From a virus: 40,288 nt of DNA. Location: the IMG/VR virus record IMGVR_UViG_3300035145_003246, positions 1-40,288 of that record. One strand, written 5' to 3'. How positions within the stretch are numbered: the first letter of the stretch is position 1; every line of letters starts with the position of its first letter. This document shows positions 6,355 to 14,895 of the stretch, one piece after another. The position numbers were made by a program, and so were the translations under genes. Under the pieces are notes generated by a model. It was not told the origin of the DNA. It searched no databases and worked only from the letters and a program-made list of their open reading frames with translations.

Positions 6355-8751
6355 ATGAAAACTATCGATTCCAAAAAACTATTACCTTCTAGTGGGCAGG
6401 ATAAGAAACAAGTATTTCTTGTCCCTGTTAATAATATTATTCCATCTAAACCAAAACTTCTTTCTGGCATAAAACCTGAGAAGAAAGATGATGACTCTGA
6501 AAAGTCTTCAGTTATTAGTGAAAAGATTTCCGATATCACTAAACTTCTTAGATATGGTTTATTATTGAAAGAAAGAGATAAAAGAAGAAAAAGAAGAGAG
6601 CAAGAAATAAAGAACAGAAATGAAAGGGAACGTGAATTAGAAACAAAGAAGTTAGGAAAAAAAGGAGAACAAGAAAAGCAGGCAGTAAAGATTCCAGGGT
6701 CTAGCATCTTTGATAGATTGATGAGATTTGCTGGGTTTACTCTCCTGGGATTTTTATTCAATAATTATGGTAGACTTCTTCCTCAACTTAATGTTATTGG
6801 TCGTATTTTAAAACCAGCTGCGGTTGGTATTATGAATTTTGCGGAAGGACTTCTGTCAAATACTGTTGATTGGATTGAAAAAGGATATAAAGCTTATGAT
6901 GCTGTATCTGAATTCACAAAAGAAATTGGTGGAGAAAACTTTCAAAAATTATTCAATGATTTTTCTGGTGCTTTAACTCTTGCTATTAATGGTGTTATCA
7001 TTGCTGGTGCTGCTGCACTTCGTGGTGGTCTGTTTAAAAAACCTTCACAGTCTCTATCACGACCTAAGGCAATCAGTTCGCCTAATACTACAAGGGGATT
7101 TAGATCCCCTGGGCGATATCGTCTTCCCGGACAAGCTGCTGCTGGAGGTACATTTCAAGAAAATTTAATCAGACAACAACGAACAAGACAAGGAATGCTA
7201 TCACCAAGCAGATCAAGAGGACCTCTTGGTAGACTTAGCGCGATGGGAAGAGGATTTGGTGCTAGTCTTGAAACCGGAACTGCATTTGGAGGTGCAGGAG
7301 GTGGCATTCAAAAAGGTGCTGTAAGCACACTTAGAAAAGTAACAAATCTTGGAAGAGGAATTGGTGGTGGTGCTAGAGGAATTCCTATTATAGGTCCATT
7401 AATTAATTTTGGAATTTCTATAGCACTTGGAGACAGACCAGATAAAGCAGCTGCTGGTGCTGTTGGTTCTGCTTTTGGAGCAGCTTTGGGTAGTTTTCCA
7501 GCATTACTTCCTTTTGGTGGTCCGATATGGGGAGGATTACTAGGTGATATAGTAGGTAGAAGTTTATATGATGTTGTTTTAAAATTTACAGGAACACCCA
7601 CAGAGGAGTTTAACAAAGGTGGTATGGTTAATCCACCACCACAATTGCCGAAAGCAAAGAAGGAAAAGGAACCTGAACCTGATTTATTTAAAGATTCTTT
7701 AGGAACCCTAAAAGGTAAAAAAATATATGGTAGTGGTGATAAAGAGGAATATGAAAAAGTCTTTGGTATTATAAAGGGAACGTATGACAGTATACTTAAT
7801 ACTTCTGGTGGATTTATCAGTAGTTTGATGGCAGGTGCCATTGGTTTACTTGCAGGTAATGACTTTGACGAAAATCTTCTGAAACATGTTGGTGATAGGT
7901 ATGGAATAACTACCGTTAATGGAATGAGAGATCTTAGCAATAAAACAAAAGATATCTTAAATCGAGAAAGTTCTAATATTATAGGGAAGAAGAAGGATCT
8001 TGATGATGCAGGTCAGGATAAAAAGGGTAAAAATCAATGGTGGGATTTTTTAGATCTGTTCCCTAATTCTAAAAGTGATAGTCGAGGCAGTGGTAGTGAA
8101 GGTGGTTCAGGTGGTGGCACTCCAAAATACACTGCTTCAGATGGTTCATTAAAAGGAAAGATCAGATCATTGGAATCTGGTGGTGATTATGGATCTACAT
8201 TTAAGAGATATCTTGGTGGTTTCTCAAGAAAAGATGAAGATATTACCAAAATGACAATCAATCAGGTTGTTCAATATCAGAAAGATTACATCGCCCATCA
8301 AAAGAATATAGGTATTAAACCAGAGCATAGAAGTGCTGCGGTTGGTGCATATCAAATGTTATATCCTGAAGTTGCTGCAAAAAAAGTGGGTGTTGATTTG
8401 AATGCAAAATTTGACCAAGAAACTCAAGATAAACTTGCAGAGTATTATCTCAACATGGCAGGACAACAGAAATTTCTAGCTGGAGATATCACTGCGGAAC
8501 AATATAATGATAGACTGGCAGGTCAATTTGCTTCGATTAAAACAGTCTCTGGAGGAGGTGTTTACGATGATGATGGTGTCAATACAGCATATGGTTCGGT
8601 TTTAGATGAAATTAAAAGAACTAAAGCGAAACCCACTAAACTAAAATTAGAACCTCAAAAAAAATCTGACATAAAAGAGATTGCGATGACTCCTGCATAT
8701 AATACAATTGAACTACATACCGTGTTGGTTCAACCTGTAATAGTGGGTTAA
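6355..8751 (+). CDS. Tape-measure-like tail protein with C-terminal muramidase-like domain
   Basis: This 798-aa protein begins with a Lys/Arg/Glu-rich helical region (residues 40-110). A hydrophobic stretch follows at about 120-145 (MRFAGFTLLGFLFNNYGRLL), resembling the neighbouring upstream protein. Next come Ala/Gly-rich helices at about 195-225 and 345-405, an EEFNKGGMVNPPP unit, and a flexible Gly/Ser linker (GSGSEGGSGGGT) near 580-592. From about 600 to 745 there is a lysozyme-like domain: IRSLESGGDYGS with Glu607 as the likely catalytic acid, then RSAAVGAYQMLYPEVA, matching the ESGGDY...GAYQ layout of lysozyme-fold muramidases. Such domains on tail-core proteins locally open peptidoglycan during DNA entry. 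The gene starts one base after the preceding stop codon. The exact lysozyme subfamily is not assigned. Confidence 0.65.
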   Translation: MKTIDSKKLLPSSGQDKKQVFLVPVNNIIPSKPKLLSGIKPEKKDDDSEKSSVISEKISDITKLLRYGLLLKERDKRRKRREQEIKNRNERERELETKKLGKKGEQEKQAVKIPGSSIFDRLMRFAGFTLLGFLFNNYGRLLPQLNVIGRILKPAAVGIMNFAEGLLSNTVDWIEKGYKAYDAVSEFTKEIGGENFQKLFNDFSGALTLAINGVIIAGAAALRGGLFKKPSQSLSRPKAISSPNTTRGFRSPGRYRLPGQAAAGGTFQENLIRQQRTRQGMLSPSRSRGPLGRLSAMGRGFGASLETGTAFGGAGGGIQKGAVSTLRKVTNLGRGIGGGARGIPIIGPLINFGISIALGDRPDKAAAGAVGSAFGAALGSFPALLPFGGPIWGGLLGDIVGRSLYDVVLKFTGTPTEEFNKGGMVNPPPQLPKAKKEKEPEPDLFKDSLGTLKGKKIYGSGDKEEYEKVFGIIKGTYDSILNTSGGFISSLMAGAIGLLAGNDFDENLLKHVGDRYGITTVNGMRDLSNKTKDILNRESSNIIGKKKDLDDAGQDKKGKNQWWDFLDLFPNSKSDSRGSGSEGGSGGGTPKYTASDGSLKGKIRSLESGGDYGSTFKRYLGGFSRKDEDITKMTINQVVQYQKDYIAHQKNIGIKPEHRSAAVGAYQMLYPEVAAKKVGVDLNAKFDQETQDKLAEYYLNMAGQQKFLAGDITAEQYNDRLAGQFASIKTVSGGGVYDDDGVNTAYGSVLDEIKRTKAKPTKLKLEPQKKSDIKEIAMTPAYNTIELHTVLVQPVIVG

Positions 8752-8767
8752 ATAGTTAATAAAAGAT

Positions 8768-10048
8768 ATGAGCAGAACACAGTCCTTAAAATACAATAAG
8801 TTTGAGATTTATTCAAACGAAGATAGTAGTAAGTTTGGAAATATTTCTGGGGGCACTCCTAAAGTTCTCTATCGGGAAAGTGTTCTTGAACCATCTATTG
8901 AAATTTCTGTAGATGTCCTTGAAACTGGTGGTGCTTTTCCTGATGGCAAAACTATATTGGAAGGTCTTCCTCTTTATACTACAGAAAGAGTTCAATTTGA
9001 AATTGAACTAGACGAAAATAAAGTATCTTTTAAAAATCAAGATGATTTAAGAGTTGCTAGTATTGAAAACATAATGGAGTCTTTCTCAAATGTTTCATAT
9101 AATTTGAAGGTTGTATCTAAAGAAGCATTTGATAATACGCTTTGTGATACTAGGGTTAAAAGGAAATTGGAGGGTAAGATATCTACAATTGTAGCTGATA
9201 TAATTCAAAATGATTTGGGGTCTGATAAACCTGTCTATGTAGATCCAACACATAATAGTTATTATGATTTTGGTGGAGATATGTCACCATTCAGTAAGAT
9301 TTTAGAACTTCAAACCTATGCTATTCCGGATGGGATGTCTGGAAAGAGTGCTGGATATTTGTTTTGGCAAACTTCTGAGGGATTTCATTTCAGATCTTTA
9401 GATAAACTGTTTGATAAAAAAGGAAAATATATCAAAAAATTTATTGAGAATAAAAAACCAGGACCTCCGCCAGTAGGATACGATGGAAAAATATTACAAT
9501 CTTCTAGAATTAGATCTATTAATGGATTAGACCAATTTGAAACAGGTTCTTATGGAACAATTTTGGAAGTTTTTGATTCAGTCATTAAAAAATATGTTAG
9601 GAAGGAACCCTCAACCCCACCACCAGAAGGAAATGGAAACATCGCCGGTAAAAAATTACCAACGTTTCATCCAGATCTTCATGGAAAAGCAACAGATAAG
9701 ATCCAAGTACGTAAAAATAATGGTGGATCGTTTTCATACGAAGACAAACCGGAACGTCAAGTTGAAAAATTTACAGAGGAGGATATAGTAGTAGAGGAGG
9801 TAATATATCAGGCAAAGCAAAATTTCAGACAAAAATTTACCACAGTTGCTGAGATTACAATACCTGCAGATCTTAGTTTACATGCTGGAGATCTGATTGA
9901 GTGTGATTTCCCTGGAATGACACTAGATAAAACTACTAAAAAATCATCTAGGGATAGTGGTATATATATGATAGCAGACTTATGTCATTATGGTGATAGG
10001 TCCCAATCTTACACGGGACTTCGTTTAGTTAGAGATTCTTTTGGATAG
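8768..10048 (+). CDS. Baseplate hub protein, gp27-like candidate
   Basis: This 426-aa protein shows the layout of phage tail hub proteins (gp27 / gpD type). The N-terminal beta-rich domain has SIEISVDVLETGGAF. A middle domain has VSYNLKVVSKEAFDN and the helical KISTIVADIIQNDLGS, followed by FSKILELQTYAIPDG and GYLFWQTSEGFHFRSLDKLF. The last sets resemble the hub feature in which a small domain probes 'sheds light on' a local frame, then returns to the barrel. The C-terminus FTTVAEITIPADLSLHAGDL then IECDFPG and GIYMIADLCHYGD is typical of hub barrel closure. A Pro-rich linker (EPSTPPPEG) lies near 281-289. Position after the tape-measure genes and before a gp5-like gene supports the hub call. 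Assignment is by pattern, not by detailed identity. Confidence 0.5.
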   Translation: MSRTQSLKYNKFEIYSNEDSSKFGNISGGTPKVLYRESVLEPSIEISVDVLETGGAFPDGKTILEGLPLYTTERVQFEIELDENKVSFKNQDDLRVASIENIMESFSNVSYNLKVVSKEAFDNTLCDTRVKRKLEGKISTIVADIIQNDLGSDKPVYVDPTHNSYYDFGGDMSPFSKILELQTYAIPDGMSGKSAGYLFWQTSEGFHFRSLDKLFDKKGKYIKKFIENKKPGPPPVGYDGKILQSSRIRSINGLDQFETGSYGTILEVFDSVIKKYVRKEPSTPPPEGNGNIAGKKLPTFHPDLHGKATDKIQVRKNNGGSFSYEDKPERQVEKFTEEDIVVEEVIYQAKQNFRQKFTTVAEITIPADLSLHAGDLIECDFPGMTLDKTTKKSSRDSGIYMIADLCHYGDRSQSYTGLRLVRDSFG

Positions 10049-10065
10049 TATTTGGAGTAACTTAA

Positions 10066-10293
10066 ATGGAAAACATCGAAGCACACATTGAGAAGGATAA
10101 AAAGATCCTAGAGGATCCTACAACTTCTCCACAGCAGCGTCGTCACGTTGAGGGAGAACTGCATGAACTTGAAGTTTATGTAGAGAATCATAAGGATGAA
10201 ATTGAAGCAGGAGATCACCATGATCCAACTGCACTTGAACTGTATTGCGAAGTAGAACCAGGCGCACCAGAGTGTAAAACCCACGATAACTAA
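10066..10293 (+). CDS. cp12: CP12-like Calvin-cycle regulator (auxiliary metabolic gene)
   Basis: The 75-aa protein has the size and C-terminal signature of CP12: LELYCEVEPGAPECKTHDN, with Cys61 and Cys70 spaced as in the host C-terminal Cys pair. In cyanobacteria this pair forms the redox loop that binds GAPDH and, with phosphoribulokinase, shuts the Calvin cycle. The middle RRHVEGELHELEVYVENHKD aligns in position with the AWD-VEEL helix of host CP12, but the AWD core is not conserved and the N-terminal Cys pair is absent. Known cyanophage CP12 genes are thought to divert carbon from the Calvin cycle to the pentose phosphate pathway. It has a good Shine-Dalgarno sequence (GGAG, 8 nt before the ATG) and overlaps the next gene by one base, so it is embedded in the virion operon. 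Confidence 0.78.
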   Translation: MENIEAHIEKDKKILEDPTTSPQQRRHVEGELHELEVYVENHKDEIEAGDHHDPTALELYCEVEPGAPECKTHDN

Positions 10294-13196
10294 TGTCAGA
10301 TATCAGGACGCTTTATAATTCTGCCATCTTAAAGAAGAGTGGGTATGCAGAAGTCAAACCCACTCTTGCACGAATTGCCCCTGGCAATGAGTCTGAGATA
10401 GCTTATGTTGCAACTTTACCACAAGGTAAATATGATACTGATCCGACAGAAAAGGATCAGTATCGTCCTGGATATAAAATATTCGTATTAGGTGAGCATG
10501 AAGAAGGAACACCAACCTTACAACTTCCTTGGGCAACTCCTTACGGACCACCCGGACTTGCAAATGGAGACACACCACTTCGCTTACCACCCAACACATA
10601 CGTTGAGGTTATTAGGCATGGTGAACGTGAGGGGCAACCATTTTATTGGATTGTAAATGTACTTCCAAATTATGAGATAAATCCAGAAGACAGTGGATAT
10701 GTTCCTGGATCATCATTGTATTTTGTTCCAGAGGATTGTGTAAATCCATCCGGAACTGGAATTGCTCCAGGGTGTGAAGCGAATATCAGTGTTCCAAATT
10801 TAGCGGATAAAAAATTAAATAGAGATAACTACTCAATAAAACTACCACAACCATCAAAATGTGTTAAAGTTGATACTTCAGCAATTAATGGTAGAATAGC
10901 AAAATTAATGAAAGATATATCAGACCTAAGAACAGAGTTACTTGGTTCTGATAGTTTCATAGCAACAAGTCAAGACTTTTTAAATTCTATAAATGAGGAA
11001 GTAGATAAAGCATCATCTTTCCTTTCAAAAAAAATTGCCTGGTTAATACAAGAGATAAGAAGAACCACAATACGTGGTATTAATGTAGTTATTAATAACA
11101 CCATAGGGAATGTATATCTCAATCTTAGATATGAAATCTTGGATAAAAGTGATCTTGCACTTGATGGTGTTTCTTGTATGTTTCTTAAAATACTGCAAAA
11201 CCTTAGGGGTCTGATTAGTAAGTTTTTGAAAAACTTTATTGATAAGTTTATCAACACTGGAGTTTGTGTCATAGAATCTTTCTTATCAACTTTGTTGGGA
11301 AATTTGATGGCACAAATCAAGTCCATTCTTGGATCAATATTGGGACCTATACAACAACTTTTAGGTGCAGGTGCTAATTTTATTAATAATGTTCTTTCCT
11401 TTGTTGAATCTATTCTAGGTTTCTTAGATTGTAAACCACCAGCAGTATGTACGGTAACAAATGAATGGAACTTCTTAGATGGTGCAGTATCACCTACTCC
11501 AACTTTAGATTTTAATTCAATATTTGAAAGCGCAAAAGGAATTGGTGATGCACTCACTGCAGTTGGCAATATACCATCCGATTTAGCAAATCAAAATTTT
11601 GATATTGGTGATGCATTTGATGGTGCTTTGGCCGCTGCTGAAGGTTGTCTTGGTGGACCTGGTAACATTCTTAGATGTGGACCTCCGGAAGTTGTATTCT
11701 GGGGAGGTGAAGGTGGAGGAGCAACTGGCAATGCTGTTGTGAATACACTTGGTGAAATTATAGGAGTTGATATTATAACCTCTGGCAATTATGTAAAACC
11801 ACCATTTATTGATATCAAAGATAGTTGTGGTAATGGAAGGGGTGCTATTGCTGTTCCCGTTTTAGGTCCAATACCAGATCCTCCACCTGGTCCTGGAATT
11901 GGTACTACTGGTGGTCCTGGTGGTCCTGGTGATGATGGTGATGGTGATGGCGTTCTTATTCCTCTTATTCCCCCCACCGATATTGGAATTGGTACTACTG
12001 GTAGTCGTACTCGATTAGGTTCACCACCAGTAGTACCGATCACAGGAATTGGTACTACTGGTAATTTTGGAGTTGTTGAAGTGATAATAAAAGATCCTGG
12101 ATATAACTATCCATCAATAAATGATGGAAGTCTTGGTGGTGGTGGGAGAACCTTTGCTAACAGATGTCAGAGTGCTATAAGAAGATCCGATACTCAAGTA
12201 TGGGAAGGACCTTTTGACGAAGGTGATATTATTGATATAAAAATTGGAGATCTAGTATACATTTCAGGACAACCCGAATATATCTCTGAAGTTGAAGAGT
12301 CTATCACCGCACCAGGATGCCCACCAACAGTTTCTGGTATTACAACTGTTCCTCCATCAGGACGACCTCGGGCAGGTAGATGTCAAACAACTGTATATCG
12401 AGCGAATAATAAATGGGAAACTCCTTATAGTAAAGGTTCCACAATAACTGCATACTATGGAGATAGAATAACTTTTGGTGATGGTGTTGTTGGTGTCCCC
12501 GGCAAAAAATCCATATTAATAGATGAAAACTTTACTCAGGATATGATACCGGGATGTGTGATCAAGGGGACTAGTCCTAAAATTAAGGATATGACTAACT
12601 TTGATTATACTCAAGGAAAAACTTATGAGACTGGGATCAAGCAACAATTTGGAGCGTTTCTTGATCTTCGACTTGCAAAAGAACAAGGATTTTCTGATCA
12701 AGATGTAAGATTTTTCTTGACAAACAAGTTCTCTGAAAGAATTGGCAAGAAAATGCAAGATTTATTAGATGATCCTGAATGGGGTAAAATTCCTGAATAC
12801 AGTGTTACATTTACTGTTCCCGGATGTCCTCCAGGAACGCCCGAACAACTTCCAACTGGTGGTGGTCCGACTCGCGGTACTTATAATTTAATATCCATTA
12901 TTGGAGATTTTGAAATTAGTAATCCTGGATTTGGTTATACAACTGGCGATACTGCCACAATCATTGGTGGTGGTGCAGACATTGAATTGGAAATTACTAA
13001 TGGTGGAATCAGTGGTGTAAATATCATTAATTCTGGTATGGGATTTGATTCTATTCCAGAAGTACAGATAAATACAGACACTGGATACAATGCAAGATTG
13101 ACCCCAGTTCTTTCATTCATTAGGGAAGATCTTGCAGGTGATATACCATCAGGAACGAAGATTCTCAGTGTCGTTGATTGTGTAGGTAAAAATTGA
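10293..13196 (+). CDS. Large virion structural protein with N-terminal gp5-like OB region
   Basis: This 967-aa protein begins with a beta-rich region (residues 18-125: VKPTLARIAPGNESEIAYVA, YKIFVLGEHEEG, TYVEVIRHGEREGQPFYWIV) that looks like an OB-fold domain of baseplate spike or gp5-type proteins. Residues 195-380 are long amphipathic and hydrophobic helices (SSFLSKKIAWLIQEIRRT, LRGLISKFLKNFIDKF). A Gly/Pro-rich linker follows (about 525-590) with an acidic GDDGDGDG run and three GIGTTG units. The C-terminal part has repeated beta modules with conserved Cys (GRCQTTVYRANNKWETPYSK, PGCPPGTPEQLP) and motifs such as DPGYNYPSIND and NPGFGYTTGD, which recur as a 'GxGY' fibre unit. It is probably part of the baseplate. 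No enzymatic motif was seen. Confidence 0.65.
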   Translation: MSDIRTLYNSAILKKSGYAEVKPTLARIAPGNESEIAYVATLPQGKYDTDPTEKDQYRPGYKIFVLGEHEEGTPTLQLPWATPYGPPGLANGDTPLRLPPNTYVEVIRHGEREGQPFYWIVNVLPNYEINPEDSGYVPGSSLYFVPEDCVNPSGTGIAPGCEANISVPNLADKKLNRDNYSIKLPQPSKCVKVDTSAINGRIAKLMKDISDLRTELLGSDSFIATSQDFLNSINEEVDKASSFLSKKIAWLIQEIRRTTIRGINVVINNTIGNVYLNLRYEILDKSDLALDGVSCMFLKILQNLRGLISKFLKNFIDKFINTGVCVIESFLSTLLGNLMAQIKSILGSILGPIQQLLGAGANFINNVLSFVESILGFLDCKPPAVCTVTNEWNFLDGAVSPTPTLDFNSIFESAKGIGDALTAVGNIPSDLANQNFDIGDAFDGALAAAEGCLGGPGNILRCGPPEVVFWGGEGGGATGNAVVNTLGEIIGVDIITSGNYVKPPFIDIKDSCGNGRGAIAVPVLGPIPDPPPGPGIGTTGGPGGPGDDGDGDGVLIPLIPPTDIGIGTTGSRTRLGSPPVVPITGIGTTGNFGVVEVIIKDPGYNYPSINDGSLGGGGRTFANRCQSAIRRSDTQVWEGPFDEGDIIDIKIGDLVYISGQPEYISEVEESITAPGCPPTVSGITTVPPSGRPRAGRCQTTVYRANNKWETPYSKGSTITAYYGDRITFGDGVVGVPGKKSILIDENFTQDMIPGCVIKGTSPKIKDMTNFDYTQGKTYETGIKQQFGAFLDLRLAKEQGFSDQDVRFFLTNKFSERIGKKMQDLLDDPEWGKIPEYSVTFTVPGCPPGTPEQLPTGGGPTRGTYNLISIIGDFEISNPGFGYTTGDTATIIGGGADIELEITNGGISGVNIINSGMGFDSIPEVQINTDTGYNARLTPVLSFIREDLAGDIPSGTKILSVVDCVGKN
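11895..12062 (+). repeat. Three copies of an 18-nt direct repeat encoding GIGTTG
   Basis: GGAATTGGTACTACTGGT occurs identically at 11895-11912, 11985-12002 and 12045-12062, at offsets of 90 and 60 bp, all in frame. Codon choice is identical in the three copies, which suggests recent duplication or conversion within the linker of the large structural protein. Confidence 0.9.
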
Positions 13197-13810
13197 TGAG
13201 AAAAGTACATACATTTGCACAGAAAGGAACCAATGAAGGCAAGGTCCAGTATGGCACCGTGCTGCCAAGTGGATCAAAGATGGCAATCATGGTTCGCAAT
13301 ATGTTCAATGATCCCGAATTTAAAAAAGATCATTATATTGGTTTGCAAATGGAGGGCAAATTAAAAGGTTCTACCCTAGAAAGATCGCCTGCAGTTCATC
13401 AAATTATTTGTGGCGAAAAACCGCAAGGTGATCTTGCAGGTATGTGGTATGCAGAAAATGGTAACATTTACATAGGAGCACCGGAAGGAAAAGTTATAAT
13501 CTTTGCGGAGGATATTGAAATACTTGCTTCTGGTGATGGGGCTACAACGGGGAATGTTATTATTGAATCTAATGCTGCAACTGAAATTAAATCACCAGAC
13601 GTTACAATAGAAGCTGCTGATATATTAAAACTTGAAGGTGAGAAAAGAGTGGTTATTGACACCACAGGAAGAGTATTTATTGAAGGTATGATAAAGTGCA
13701 TTGAAGGTGTTGATGCAGCTCCATTGGCAGCGTCCACTGGAAATCTTACCGTCCCACAACGATTTATTGCTGTTAAAAAATTCATCGAGAGTGTTCCGGG
13801 AGTAGGGTAA
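13196..13810 (+). CDS. Baseplate spike-like structural protein with beta-helix repeats
   Basis: This 204-aa protein starts at the ATG that overlaps the previous stop by one base (TGATG). A TTG one codon upstream is possible but less likely. The N-terminal domain (VQYGTVLPSGSKMAIMVRNM, then YIGLQMEGKLKG) looks beta-rich. From about residue 90 there are short alternating strands: NIYIGAPEGKVIIFAEDIEI, NVIIESNAATEIKS, VTIEAADILKLEG, RVVIDTTGRVFIEG. This resembles the repeat pattern of gp5 / VgrG-type spike beta-helices. Following the gp5-like OB protein, it could supply the needle part of a spike that in T4 gp5 is one polypeptide. No lysozyme motif is present. The split-gp5 idea is inference. 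Confidence 0.6.
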   Translation: MRKVHTFAQKGTNEGKVQYGTVLPSGSKMAIMVRNMFNDPEFKKDHYIGLQMEGKLKGSTLERSPAVHQIICGEKPQGDLAGMWYAENGNIYIGAPEGKVIIFAEDIEILASGDGATTGNVIIESNAATEIKSPDVTIEAADILKLEGEKRVVIDTTGRVFIEGMIKCIEGVDAAPLAASTGNLTVPQRFIAVKKFIESVPGVG

Positions 13811-13813
13811 AAA

Positions 13814-14854
13814 ATGGAAGTAAATCAATTACACGTAGGCACCAGTATACAAGTTACCGCAGGAAGTCTTGGTGCGGCACCAGGACTACCAAACCTTGCA
13901 CATCAATCAGCAACGCAAGCATCTACTGTTCCTGGAACTATATGGGCTGATGGCGGTCTTCATATTGGTTCACCAATATTTGTACCTGGAGAGACTCTTG
14001 TTGGGTTTGCAAGAGCACCAGTTCTTACAAATCCAAAAGCTTCAGCGAACTTATCAATATTTAAAGTTACAAGTCGAGGATTTACTCCAACACCAATTGA
14101 TGTTGTGGTTGGTGATCCAAGTGGACCTGTTGGTGTTGCAGTAAATGGTACGCAGGTCAATATGCTTATTGCTACGAGCATGAATATTGTTTGTCCTGCT
14201 ACAAATCATGTTGGAACATTTAAAGTAGTTGGATTAGAATCTGTGATTGGTGCTAAGATTGCAAAAGCTGTTAAAACAGCAATCGGAAAGGAATCAAAGA
14301 TAGGTGCTTTTGTTTCTAGTGGAGCAAAAGCACAAAATGGTGTCTTAAAAAATAATGGTATAGTTGCTAACCCAGTTTCCAAAACACCAGTTGTTGTTGG
14401 TACGGCAACTGGAAATAAACCTGCAAGTGCTTTTGATATTCCACATTGGAAAAAGAAAAATACTAGAGTACGTCATCTTTGCGCTGAGGGCCCTGAAGCA
14501 GGAATCTATATTCGTGGAAAACTTGAGGGTTCAAATGTCATTGAACTACCAGAATATTGGCAAGGTCTAGTTGATTATGATACAATTACAGTATCTCTTA
14601 CGCCCTTTGGAAAACCTGATAAATCTTTATACGTAAAAAATATTACAGAAGATAAAGTGATTGTCTCTTCAGATCATTTAACGCAAGTTAAATGTTTTTA
14701 TGAAGTGTGGGTAGCAAGGTGGATTGATCCAAGAGATCATGATAAAATATTACATGTCACTTATGAAGGAGAAACGCCTGCAGATTATCCCGGCGATCCC
14801 AAAGATTTCTTAGTAGGTGGTTGGGACTATGATAGAAGAAAACAGGAATGGTAG
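13814..14854 (+). CDS. Virion structural protein with C-terminal 'ELPxYW' domain
   Basis: In this 346-aa protein the N-terminal two thirds is small-residue and beta rich (APGLPNLAHQSATQAS, GTIWADGGLHIGSPIFVPGE). The C-terminal 110 residues form a recognisable domain: RVRHLCAEGPEAGIYIRG, NVIELPEYWQGLVDYD, TITVSLTPFG, ending in YEVWVARWID. The same domain appears as a stand-alone protein at 16365-16700. I know this EGPEAG / ELPxYW / LTPxG pattern from phage fibre-tip and bacterial fibre-like proteins but not its biochemical role. It is three bases after the preceding stop codon, so part of the same unit. It has no membrane segment. Confidence 0.65.
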   Translation: MEVNQLHVGTSIQVTAGSLGAAPGLPNLAHQSATQASTVPGTIWADGGLHIGSPIFVPGETLVGFARAPVLTNPKASANLSIFKVTSRGFTPTPIDVVVGDPSGPVGVAVNGTQVNMLIATSMNIVCPATNHVGTFKVVGLESVIGAKIAKAVKTAIGKESKIGAFVSSGAKAQNGVLKNNGIVANPVSKTPVVVGTATGNKPASAFDIPHWKKKNTRVRHLCAEGPEAGIYIRGKLEGSNVIELPEYWQGLVDYDTITVSLTPFGKPDKSLYVKNITEDKVIVSSDHLTQVKCFYEVWVARWIDPRDHDKILHVTYEGETPADYPGDPKDFLVGGWDYDRRKQEW

Positions 14855-14895
14855 ATAAATCAAATGATAATTATTTTTAATTGGAGGAACCAATA

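Noticed and set aside
7308-7940. 210-codon minus-strand ORF opposite the muramidase-type gene
   Set aside because: It is an antisense shadow of a Gly/Ala/Pro-rich coding region, rich in Pro/Leu/Ser with no ribosome-binding site or recognisable motif. The plus-strand gene explains the region.
10970-11569. 199-codon minus-strand ORF
   Set aside because: It lies wholly within the 967-aa structural gene and has a low-complexity composition typical of antisense frames.
14854-14861. GATAAATC as a late promoter for the 490-aa gene
   Set aside because: It has one mismatch at the last position of the octamer. The position is reasonable but the support is too weak for a feature.
14881-14895. TTG at 14881 as the start of the 490-aa gene
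   Set aside because: The GGAGG ribosome-binding site would lie inside the coding region. The ATG at 14896 has it at the right distance.
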